Program-made: the position numbers and the translations under genes | NCBI RefSeq assembly: GCF_010500615.1 | Contig: NZ_JAAGNX010000002.1 | Span: 1,130,361-1,194,360, forward strand | DNA: 64,000 nucleotides | Source: Oceanipulchritudo coccoides | Lineage (GTDB): Bacteria > Verrucomicrobiota > Verrucomicrobiia > Opitutales > Oceanipulchritudinaceae | Direction of reading: 5' to 3' | Notes under the pieces: generated by a model | What the model was told of the DNA's origin: nothing | What the model saw: only the letters and a program-made list of their open reading frames with translations | Databases searched by the model: none | In this document: piece by piece, positions 1 to 9,800 of the stretch | Layout: every line of letters begins with the position of its first letter | How positions within the stretch are numbered: position 1 is the first letter of the stretch

Positions 1-1717
1 GAAGCGGTCCCTTGCCATTGGCCGGGCTGCCTTCAGCTGGTTCGGGCTGGCGGTGTGGTTACTCGTGGTCGGGCTCGCCCTCAAGATTGTCATCGATAAT
101 TTTTCCGACCTGAAGGAACAAACGCAGGGCGTTCTTTCGCCGGACAACTTGTTCTGGCTCTATGCCGGACTGGTCATCATCAAGACCGTGCACGAATTCG
201 GGCATGCCTTCGCCTGCCGGCGATTCGGGGGAGAAGTGCATACGATGGGGATCATGTTCCTGCTCTTTACTCCGATTCCCTACATGGACGCGACGGCTTC
301 ATGGTCCTTCCGGAGCCGCTGGCAACGCGCCCTCGTCGGCTCCGCGGGGATGATTGTCGAGATCTTTGTCGCTGGCCTTGCGGCCTTTGTTTGGGTCAAT
401 ACTGCTCCGGGGACCATTCATAGCCTGGCCTACAACATGATGTTCGTGGCCTCCGTCTCGACAGTGCTCTTCAATATCAATCCGCTGCTGCGCTTTGACG
501 GTTACTACATCCTGTCGGATCTGCTGGATATCCCCAATCTGCACCAGCGATCAACAGGTCTCCTGAAGCACTTGATTGAGTATTACTGTTTTGGATACAA
601 GAAGTCGGTCAACCCTGCCCGGAGCAACAAGGAGGCCTTCTGGCTGACCGTATTTGCGATCTGCAGCACGATTTACAAAGTCATCATTTTCACGACTATT
701 CTCTTCTTCCTCGCCGATCGTTTTCTCATTCTGGGGATCATCATGGCGATTGTCTGTGCCGTGGCATGGGTGTGCGTACCGATCTACAAGTTGATTGTCT
801 ACCTGGCGAGCAGTCCGAAACTCCAGCGGACCCGCCTCCGGGCAGTATCCTGCGTGGCCGGGTTCCTCCTTGTCCTCCTGATCATTCTCGACGTGATCCC
901 GTTCCCGAACCACTTCCGTTCACCGGGAGTCCTGCAGGCCAGTACTTATTCCGTGGTTGTTCCGGAAACATCCGGGATTGTTGAGGAAGTGCTCAGCGCT
1001 GACGGAAGCCGGGTCTCTGCCGGGGATCCGCTCCTTCGCCTTGTGAATACCGAGCTGGCGCTGCAAATCCGGTCAGCGGAGGCCCAGCTTGAGCAGACAC
1101 AGGCAATGCAACGCCGCGCTCTCCGTGAGGCAACTGCCGACTTGAAACCGCTGGAAAGCCGGGCTGAAGCAACCCGCAAACTGCTGCATCGTCTGGAGGA
1201 ATCGCGTGAAGCGCTGGTGCTGCGGGCGGCCCACGACGGGACATGGGTTGCTCCAGGGATCAAGGATTCGGTTGGATCCTGGTTGGAACGCGGCACACCC
1301 GTCGGTCAGGTCATTGATGAATCGGAGTTTTATTTTTCCGCGATTGTCTCGCAGAACGAAGCCTCCCGGCTCTTTTCCAAGGAAATCCTTGGTTCGGACG
1401 TGAAACTCTTCGGCCAGGCTGGCGAGCTCCTGGCGGTAGAATCGCGCAAAGTCATTCCGGTTGAAAAGGAGCGTCTCCCTTCCGCGGCCATTGGCTGGGC
1501 GGGCGGTGGCGACGTCGCGGTCGACATGTCCGAGCAGAGCGGGACCCGCACGGCCGAACCGTTCTTCGAGGTCCGTGCCAACATCGGTGAAGCCGGTGAG
1601 AGCCAGCTTTTGCATGGAAGGGGAGGGCGCATCCGTTTTGATCTTCCGGCGGAACCTCTTCTTCGGCAATGGATGCGCAAGCTCCGGCAGCTCCTGCAGA
1701 ACCGCTATGGGATATGA
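1..1717 (+). CDS. M50 zinc metalloprotease / HlyD-like adaptor membrane protein (5' end outside window)
   Basis: The reading frame is open from the left edge; the first in-window start (GTG at 53) lies inside what looks like a transmembrane segment, so the gene very probably begins upstream. Counting from that GTG, a zinc site HEFGH is at residues 47-51 and the second M50 motif NPLLRFDG at 143-150, with several hydrophobic segments between about 35 and 285. These are the hallmarks of membrane-embedded M50 (site-2-protease-like) peptidases. From about residue 300 the protein changes to a HlyD-like part: a lipoyl/barrel-sandwich-like stretch (VVVPETSGIVEEV, then GDPLLRL) followed by an Arg/Glu/Leu-rich coiled coil (335-400). 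This is the layout of the 'putative peptide zinc metalloprotease' family linked to peptide and type I-like export. Its stop codon overlaps the start of the SecA-like gene (ATGA), so the two should be co-translated. Inferred role: inner-membrane adaptor and/or processing protease for the giant protein downstream. Confidence 0.85.
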   Translation, partial: KRSLAIGRAAFSWFGLAVWLLVVGLALKIVIDNFSDLKEQTQGVLSPDNLFWLYAGLVIIKTVHEFGHAFACRRFGGEVHTMGIMFLLFTPIPYMDATASWSFRSRWQRALVGSAGMIVEIFVAGLAAFVWVNTAPGTIHSLAYNMMFVASVSTVLFNINPLLRFDGYYILSDLLDIPNLHQRSTGLLKHLIEYYCFGYKKSVNPARSNKEAFWLTVFAICSTIYKVIIFTTILFFLADRFLILGIIMAIVCAVAWVCVPIYKLIVYLASSPKLQRTRLRAVSCVAGFLLVLLIILDVIPFPNHFRSPGVLQASTYSVVVPETSGIVEEVLSADGSRVSAGDPLLRLVNTELALQIRSAEAQLEQTQAMQRRALREATADLKPLESRAEATRKLLHRLEESREALVLRAAHDGTWVAPGIKDSVGSWLERGTPVGQVIDESEFYFSAIVSQNEASRLFSKEILGSDVKLFGQAGELLAVESRKVIPVEKERLPSAAIGWAGGGDVAVDMSEQSGTRTAEPFFEVRANIGEAGESQLLHGRGGRIRFDLPAEPLLRQWMRKLRQLLQNRYGI

Positions 1718-3699
1718 AGACGATTGCTCGAGAGTATCGTCCCTGCCAGATTCCGCGGGTTAAGGATCCGCCGACCGGACTTGATGGCCTTGTTGACTCC
1801 ACAATCGGGGGATGGAAGCGCCGGCCGGGTATTCTTGCTGGATTGAAACGGGAGGCTAAGGCCATTGATGCCCTCGAGGAAGATTGGAAATTTCTTTCAG
1901 AGGCCGCCCTGAAACGCCATTTGCTGGAGTTCAGGGAACGGTTCCGTCGGGCCGACAAGGATGCCGAGGAGTGTTTGCCCGATGCACTGGCCGCTATTCG
2001 CGAGGCGGCTGACCGGGTCACCGGAATGCGCCCGTTTGTGGTGCAGCTGATGGGCGCCCTTGCGCTCCACCGTGGCTATCTGGCCGAAATGGCAACAGGG
2101 GAGGGCAAGACCCTCACGGCCGCTTTGGCAGCAGTCCTTACCGGATGGACCGGCAAACCCTGCCATATCATCACGGTCAATGATTACCTCGCCAAGCGCG
2201 ATTCGGAGTGGTTTCAGCCGCTTTATGAATTCTGCGGGGTTTCCGTCGGGGCTGTCACCAGCATCATGCACGCGGAAGACCGGACGCTCGGGTATTCCAA
2301 GGATGTCACCTACACGACAAGCAAGGAGGTCGTGGCTGACTTCCTCCGCGACCGGTTGCGCCTCGGCGATCATCAGCATCCGACACAGCGCCTCCTGCAG
2401 CGCCATCTGCATCCGTACCACGGCGAGGACCATGTCGTCATGCGTGGCCTCCATACGGCCATTGTCGATGAGGCGGACAGTGTCCTCATTGACGAAGCGG
2501 TGACGCCGCTGATCATTTCATCACCGACCAACAACAACCAGCTCCATCAGGTCTACAAGGAGGTCTGGAAGATTACCAACCAGCTCAAGAAAGATGAGCA
2601 TTATCGTGTGGATTTGCGCTACAAGGAGGCGGTCCTCCTTCCGCGCGGCAAGCAGGTTGTCGAGTCGCACTTGAGTATGCTCCCGGAACGGTGGAGGGGC
2701 GCTTCCCGGCCGGTTGAACTCGTCGAGCAGGCCCTCAACGCGCGGGAGTTTTTCAGGCGGGGTAAACAGTATGTCGTCCAGAAGAACAAGGTCGTCATTG
2801 TTGATGAATTCAGCGGCCGCATGATGGCCAATCGCAAGTGGCGGCACGGTCTCCATCAGGCCATTGAAGCCAAGGAAGGGCTCCCGCTTTCCCCCATCGA
2901 CCAGACCCTCGCCCGCCTCAGTTTCCAGCGCTATTATCGCCTCTATACCAAGCTCTCCGGCATGACCGGGACGGCACATGAGGCTGCCCGGGAGGTCTGG
3001 CATACCTACCATTTGCCGGTTGTCCGGATCCCCACTAACCGGCCTGTGATTCGCCAGGAACTGCCCCACCGGATCTATCCGTCCATCGAGCTTAAAATGG
3101 ATGCCATTGTTGCCGATGTGGAGGCCAACCACCTGCTGGGCCGGCCTGTTCTCGTCGGCACGCGCAACGTCGCGACAAGCCAGATTCTGGCCAAACGGTT
3201 ACACTCAGAGGGCTTTAAAATCGAACTTCTGAACGCCCTGAATGACCGCCAGGAGGCCTCCATTATTGCCCGCGCTGGAAGAAAAGGAGCCATTACAATC
3301 GCCACCAATATGGCTGGCCGGGGCACCGATATTAAACTCGGAGAGGGTGTTGCCGAGCTCGGCGGGCTCCATGTCATTGCCTCCGAACGGCACGAGGCAA
3401 GGCGTATTGACCGGCAGCTTTTCGGCCGCTCTGGCCGTCAGGGCGATCCCGGAACGGCCGTCGCCTTCATCAGTTGCGAGGACGAATTACTCCTGCGTTT
3501 TGCCCCCAAGTGGCTGCTTGGTCTCTTTACCAAATGCCTCAAAAATCGCCTCCCCGGCGGACGCATGATCGGCCTTCTGACCAACAATTTTGTCCAGTGG
3601 AAGGCCCAGAAAATTGCCCTCTACTCAAGGAAATCGGTCCTGAAAATGGATACTTGGCTCGATGAGGCCATCTCCTTTTCCGGTAAATCGCTCATCTGA
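1714..3699 (+). CDS. SecA-like preprotein translocase ATPase, C-terminally shortened paralogue
   Basis: Clear SecA-type DEAD motor. Numbered from ATG 1714: NDYLAKRD (156-163), Walker A ATGEGKT (about 127-133), Walker B VDEADSVLIDEA (about 251-262), motif V ATNMAGRGTDIKLG (530-543) and GRSGRQGDPG (571-580) all match housekeeping SecA closely. The protein is only 661 residues, against roughly 800-900 in normal SecA. It stops shortly after the second motor domain with one long-helix-like segment, so most of the wing/scaffold region and the C-terminal zinc/SecB-binding tail are absent. I chose ATG 1714 because it forms an ATGA overlap with the upstream stop; an in-frame ATG at 1669 would add 15 residues. 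The position between an M50/HlyD-like gene and a giant surface-protein gene suggests a dedicated accessory motor, analogous to SecA2, rather than the general SecA. That role is inferred; the family assignment is secure. Confidence 0.9.
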   Translation: MKTIAREYRPCQIPRVKDPPTGLDGLVDSTIGGWKRRPGILAGLKREAKAIDALEEDWKFLSEAALKRHLLEFRERFRRADKDAEECLPDALAAIREAADRVTGMRPFVVQLMGALALHRGYLAEMATGEGKTLTAALAAVLTGWTGKPCHIITVNDYLAKRDSEWFQPLYEFCGVSVGAVTSIMHAEDRTLGYSKDVTYTTSKEVVADFLRDRLRLGDHQHPTQRLLQRHLHPYHGEDHVVMRGLHTAIVDEADSVLIDEAVTPLIISSPTNNNQLHQVYKEVWKITNQLKKDEHYRVDLRYKEAVLLPRGKQVVESHLSMLPERWRGASRPVELVEQALNAREFFRRGKQYVVQKNKVVIVDEFSGRMMANRKWRHGLHQAIEAKEGLPLSPIDQTLARLSFQRYYRLYTKLSGMTGTAHEAAREVWHTYHLPVVRIPTNRPVIRQELPHRIYPSIELKMDAIVADVEANHLLGRPVLVGTRNVATSQILAKRLHSEGFKIELLNALNDRQEASIIARAGRKGAITIATNMAGRGTDIKLGEGVAELGGLHVIASERHEARRIDRQLFGRSGRQGDPGTAVAFISCEDELLLRFAPKWLLGLFTKCLKNRLPGGRMIGLLTNNFVQWKAQKIALYSRKSVLKMDTWLDEAISFSGKSLI

Positions 3700-3761
3700 A
3701 ATGTAAATTAATGGGGCCGTGTTGGCTCTACTTGATGGGTTTGAGTATTCTGTCCCATTGT

Positions 3762-3790
3762 TTGGCTGCTCGATTCAGAAAAGCTTATCT
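3762..3790 (+). promoter_or_regulatory. possible sigma70-like promoter before the giant gene
   Basis: The 136-bp gap between the SecA-like gene and the giant gene is clearly AT-richer than its surroundings. It contains TTGGCT (3762-3767), a 17-nt spacer and TTATCT (3785-3790), with another AT-rich stretch (TTTATATAAA) near 3806. I see no terminator-like hairpin in the gap, so read-through from the upstream genes is also possible. Weak pattern match only. Confidence 0.25.
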
Positions 3791-3835
3791 AATACATAAG
3801 ACAGCTTTATATAAAGAATTGACCTCAATAGCTAA

Positions 3836-6800
3836 GTGGGAAGAATTCGTGCACCGGCACCGCTCAATGCCTTGCCGGCTGCCCTTAGTAATTCCTTGAA
3901 CAGCCGTCATAAAGTCCAGAAGAACTTCGAACTAGAGAGTCTAGAGCCACGGCTTTTGCTTTCCGGGGACGGCTTAATGGGTGCCGCAGCGGCGGACATG
4001 CTGGATAATCCAGAGGATACAATCGATGCCATAGTGGTCCAGGATTACGCTGAATTGTCAGCTCTTGAGGACTCCGGAAATGACCTCTTCGAGATCGAAG
4101 ACGAAGCCATTTCAGTCTTGGATTCAGGAGCGGACAGCACGGAAACAGATGCGGATCCGGCCTCTGATTCCCCTGCCGCGGCAACTGATTCTGGCTCTGG
4201 AGAAGTCCTTTCAAGTGATGAAATGACCGCCCTTGAGTCGGTTGAACATGCCTTGGATGGCACTGCCGTGACCTCCCTGGAGGCCACCAGCGTGAGCGGC
4301 CAAGCAAACACTCTTTCTGAAGAACTTGTCACCACCTTGAATGCGGCCAACGGCCCGCCATCAGGTGCTGCCCCGCTTGAACAGTGGGCTTCAGCCGAAT
4401 TTACAAATTCCGGATCCGATACAACAGGCGGTTCCGGCTTTTTGGTGTCCACTTTGGAGGCCTCAAATCAGCTCCTTGTTGAGGCCTCAAACGACCCTCT
4501 CTCCTCCGCCTTCATCCCGAAATTGACCCTCGAGCAGCTCGATGTAGTTTTTCAGGAAGCCCTCCGCCTCTGGTCAGCCACACCCCTTTCGGTCGAGCAA
4601 CTTGACCTGCTCAATTCCCTGACATTCCGGATTGAAGATCTGGGCGACGGTGTCCTTGGGGAAGCTGAGGGAAATTCGATTGTCCTGGATGACGATGCAG
4701 CCGGGCATGGCTGGTTCGTCGATCTGACACCGGATGGCAATTCCGAGTTTGGAGATGCGACAGATCGTCTCAACCAAGTCGACCTCCTGACAGTGGTTCT
4801 TCATGAGACCGGACATGTCCTTGGGTTCGACCACGATTCCCCATTGGCTGTCATGACCGATACGCTTTCGACAGGTGAAAGAATCACACTGGGGGATTCT
4901 CCTCAGGATGCCCTTGACAGCAATTTGACAACTCCCGTCAGCGGGAACCAGGTGACCGGGACTTCTCCAAACGTCGTACTTGACCTGACCCCTGTAGCTG
5001 ACGATGCGACAACTGTAATTGTTACAGTTGACGATCTGGGTGCTATTTCAGTTTCCGGTTCAGCTCTGGATGATGGCGCGTCACCGATTTCTGATGTGAT
5101 TGAAATCCGCGGCAACGCGAACGGCTCGCTGGAAATTGTCGGACCGGACGTGTCCGTGGTCTGGACACTCGATGGAAGCAATTCGGGCAGCCTGACCATT
5201 CCGGGATCTCCCGATATTGTGATCACCTTCAGCAACGTTGATGTGATCACCGGCGGATCTGATTCGGATGAGTTCCGACTGGATGCTGCATATGCTTCGC
5301 AGATCGAACTGAACGGTGAATCCGGAAACGACACCCTGATCATTGAAAACGGAAGTGCTGCGGACGTCATTTTCAACGCCGGGCCCGGTGAAGCAGATAC
5401 CGTAGTGAACCAAGGTGGAACGAGTGGGGCACTCATCCTTTCTGAAGTCGAGACTCTGATTGACCGGCCATTGCTCTTCATTCCCGGATTTGGCGGAAGC
5501 TTTGCCGATACATCCCTTTCAGAGGATGCCGGAATTGCCGGTGGCACCATTATCGAAGAGTGGCTGCGGAATCGAGGGCTTGCCCCCGACCGCCTGATCC
5601 TCGAGCCCATCACCGAAGGCTACTCGGATATGGTCCAGACATTTTCCAACATTGGATATGTCAACGGGACCAACACCGGAGCGATCGGAACACTTTTTGC
5701 CGTGCTTTGGGACTGGCGCGTACCGGTTGCCCAGCCTGACAGCACCCCGGATGGATTTCTTGAAACGGTCACTTCCGGATCCCTTGCCTTGGATGGCACC
5801 TATGAAACCGGGTTGGATTACCTTGCTTACTGGATGAATGAAGCGGTCACCGCCTGGACCACCCTGACCGGTGCCGCTCCTGATTCGGTCGACCTCGTGA
5901 CACACAGTACCGGCGGCCTGATTGCCCGCAGCTATATCCAAAGCGCCGCTTACGGGGTATCGGGATTGCTTCCGGTCAACATGCTGATTCAAACCGGCGT
6001 GCCGAATCAAGGAACCGGGGCCCCCTTCCTGATGCTGAAGAATGATTTCAGCCTGAAGTCAGCCAGCCGCTTCCTTGGCAAGACTCTGAATGACGCGTGG
6101 CTTCTCTGGGACAATGGCAACACGCCTATCTATAATCCGGATGGCTCACCTTTCGCTGCTGCCGACGAGGAGGAATTTATCCTCAATTATGTTTCGACCC
6201 TTCAGGACCTGCTCGCGATTTATCCGTTCCTGGACGATGTGGAGAACGATGAGCGGACACTGCGTGCCCTCACGGATTCCGATACGCCTTTCAATATTCT
6301 TCTTTCTGACCTGAACGCCTACGACCTCGATGCGTTTGTGGCACGTGGGGTTTTACAAGTCGTCGAAGATAGCCTGCCGGCTGAATTGGCCGATGCGGAT
6401 AGTGGCAACGGTATTGTCACTTATGCAGAGCTGCTCGCACTCTATGACACTTCTGATCCGAATGGCACCCTCGATGTTGATGACGATGTTCTTCCGGCGG
6501 AACTGGCCATTGCCGATGACGGTGACGGCCTCGGTGGTCCGGCTGACGGGATTGTCAGCTACGACGAGCTTCTGCGCATGTACGATCGCCAGACTTACGT
6601 TGTCTACAGCGACGCTGTTACCACAGAGGATCTCGCGATCCAGAACACCGGCATCCAGTTTTCCCTCGGTAGCGCTAATGAAATCCTCCCCATCACGGAG
6701 CTCTTCATCGGAAGCCTCCCGGGTGAAACTGACGTCTGGTACAATCTGGAACCTTATCCCACGGGCGGTGACGGAACTGTTTCCACCTTGTCCTCCAGTG

Positions 6801-9800
6801 AAGGCTTTGCCGAAACGCGCCTTGTTGAAGTATCCGCCATTGCAGGTGCAGATCTAGCGCACCTTGACATCACCCACAATGCGGATTCCCAGCGGAAGAT
6901 TGTTGAGCTCCTCGGGGTGACTGATCAATCCGTTGCCGTTATATCCACGAACCTCCTGCTCACAAGTTCCGCCGACCAAGGGAAACGCCTGTATGATCTC
7001 GGTTTGATCGATCCAGTGGAAATTGCCCAACGAGCCTATGACGGAGCACTCGCCCAGATCCAATCTCTCCAGGACTTCGTTTCCAATAACGAGCTGCTCA
7101 AGAAGAACCTTCCCATTGTTAACAAGAACCTGAATCAACTGCTCAATGATGCCACCGACGGTCTGGGCTTTGATGCCCTCTTTACCCAGTTGACCGATTC
7201 AGTAGGTAGCTTCACAGGATACGCTGATCTTGCCACTCTTGAGGCAGGGATTGAATCAACACTCGGCCTTCTCAGTTCTGAATTCTCGATTGTCGATAAC
7301 GTTTCCACAGCCGGTCAGCTTCAGCTTCAATTTAATATTACCGAGTCGAGCACCTACTCCACGACAGCCAACTTAGGCGACTCTGGCGGTCCGCTGAGTG
7401 GTTCAATCGATCTGCTTGCTGATCTGGATTTTGCCCTGGCTTTCAATATCAACCTCGATCTCGGAGCCTTGCTTGATTCAACAGGGGAGGGCGATGGAGC
7501 CGACGGAATTGAAATTGAACTCGTAACCCTCGATGTGGGCGCTTCGTTCAGTTCCTCGGATATTGATGTTGCGCTTGGTTTGGATGGCGTTGGCGGTCTA
7601 GCCATTGAGAATGGTACAGCCAGTTTCGACGCAGGTCTTTCTGTCAGCTTTGCCGATACAGACGGCACCCCGGACACACTCAGCGCATTTCAATTCCTCT
7701 CGCCAGACAGTTTTGCCGGGTTGCAGGACCTGATCAGCTTCCAAGTCACTGACGCAGCTCTTGATTTCACCCTGCCAGCAACTGTCGCCGTTGCAAACCC
7801 CGGGTTTGACCTGGCAGGAGCCGGTACTCTGGCACTCGCCTCAAGCGATGTGTTCAGCGGCGATACCCCGGATATTTCCCTCGGCCTGACGGTCACCAAT
7901 TTCAGCGTTGGGGATTTCTTCACCTCCAGCGGTTCCCTCACTTTCGAGACTGGTGCGGAAGGTGATCTTCAGATTACCGGAAGTGTCAGCGGCAACGGCA
8001 CAAATGGCGCACTCGTTACAGCCGGTCCGGTAACCGTCAGCGGCGCCGCCGAAGTCGCCTTTGTTCGCCGTACTGTGGATATCGATACAACCGGTGACGG
8101 CGAAGCGGATCTGATCGGTGCGCAGCTTGATGAAGTGGCCCTTTCCCTGACAAGCGGCAGCGTGGACGTGGCCGGCGTGGCTGATCTTGAACTTTCCGGC
8201 GAGCTCACTCTCGCATCCGTCAAGGCTGCAGGTGAGAGCATTTCCCTCTACACTGCCCTGAAGATGGGCGCTGTAACAGTTGGTATCCAGACCAGCTCAA
8301 CCGATTTCGGCCTGGACGGTACCTTGACCATCAGCGGGTTGGATTACAATGCCTCCAGTGGTGATGAGCGCCTCGACTGGACAAGCGCCTTTGACTTTGA
8401 TGAGGACGGCACGCCGGACCTTCTTAATGCGGCAACCCTCCTCCCGACACCGGGTGATCTCCCCATCGACTTTGATTCATCCCTTGAACTGCGGGTCAGC
8501 GGAAGCGTTTCGGGAACACCGATTATTTCGGCAGGTCCCGTGACCTTGTCCGGCACAGCCGAGCTGGCCCTTACGCGGGGTATTGTAAATGTCGATACAG
8601 ACGGCAGCGGTACACCGGATCTGCTCGGGGCGCGTCTCGATACGCTTGCCTTTTTTGTGCCGTCCAGTTCATCCGTTAATTTAGATGTCAGCTCCATAGC
8701 AGAGCTTGATGTTTCCGGTTCCTTCGCCCTTGCGACAATTACCGCTGATGGTGAGACCACCGCCCGGTACTCCGCCCTCCGCATGGGCGACGTGGTTGTC
8801 AGCACCGTGGGCATGAGCAGCGATTTCGGCTTTGATGCCACCGTCTCGATCGACAGTCTTGATTACAATGCGACCACAGTCGCGGATCGCCTTGACTGGA
8901 CAACAGCGTTTGACCTTGACGAAGATGGTACACCGGAAGTCCTGAACCCCGGCGCTGATCTTCCGACGGCAACCGACCTTTCCATCGATTTTGAGTCCAG
9001 TCTCCAACTTCGCCTGAGCGGCGGCCTGAACGATTCGGGCTCGGGTCTCTTGCTTACCGCAGGTCCGGTGACCCTCTCAGGTCAAGCTGACTTTGCGCTG
9101 ACCCGCCGTAGTGTCGATGTCGATACAGACGGTGACGGAACAGTTGATGCCTTGGGCGCACAACTCGACTCGATGGCGCTTTCCCTGACAAGCGTCGCAA
9201 TTGATATCAGCGGCCTGTTTAACCTGACCGCTTCCGGCGAGCTGGCCCTGGCCAAAGTGGAAACAAGCTCAACAGTCTATACTGCCTTCAAGATGGGCAA
9301 TGTCACTCTCGGTGGCACCTCCGCAAGCGCGGCTGACTTTGGTTTGGATGGCACTCTCTCGATTGACGGCCTTGATTACAATACCTCCAGCGGCTCCGAA
9401 TTGCTTGATTGGACAAGTGCGTTTGACCTGGATGGAGACGACGAAGCAGATGTCCTCGATCCCGGACAAGACCTGCCTACCGCCAAGGAACTGGCCATTG
9501 ATTTTGATTCGACCCTGCAACTCCGCCTGAGCGGTAGCCTGAATGATGGTTCAACGGGACCCCTCCTGACAGCCGGTCCGGTGACCCTTTCCGGTTCTGC
9601 CGACTTCACGCTGACGCGCCAGACTGTCGATGCCGATACAACCGGTGATGGAACAGTCGATGCGCTGGGTGCACAACTCGACTCAATGGCCCTTTCGATG
9701 ACCGGTGTGAACTTGTCGATCTCCGGCTTGTTCGACCTGACCGTATCCGGCGAGCTGGCTCTTGCCAAGTTGTCCCTGGGCGGCGGTTCATCCACCGTCT

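Noticed and set aside
3711..3899. 62-codon plus-strand frame in the SecA/giant-gene gap
   Set aside because: Overlaps the giant gene start, lies in AT-rich intergenic sequence and shows no family features or ribosome-binding site.
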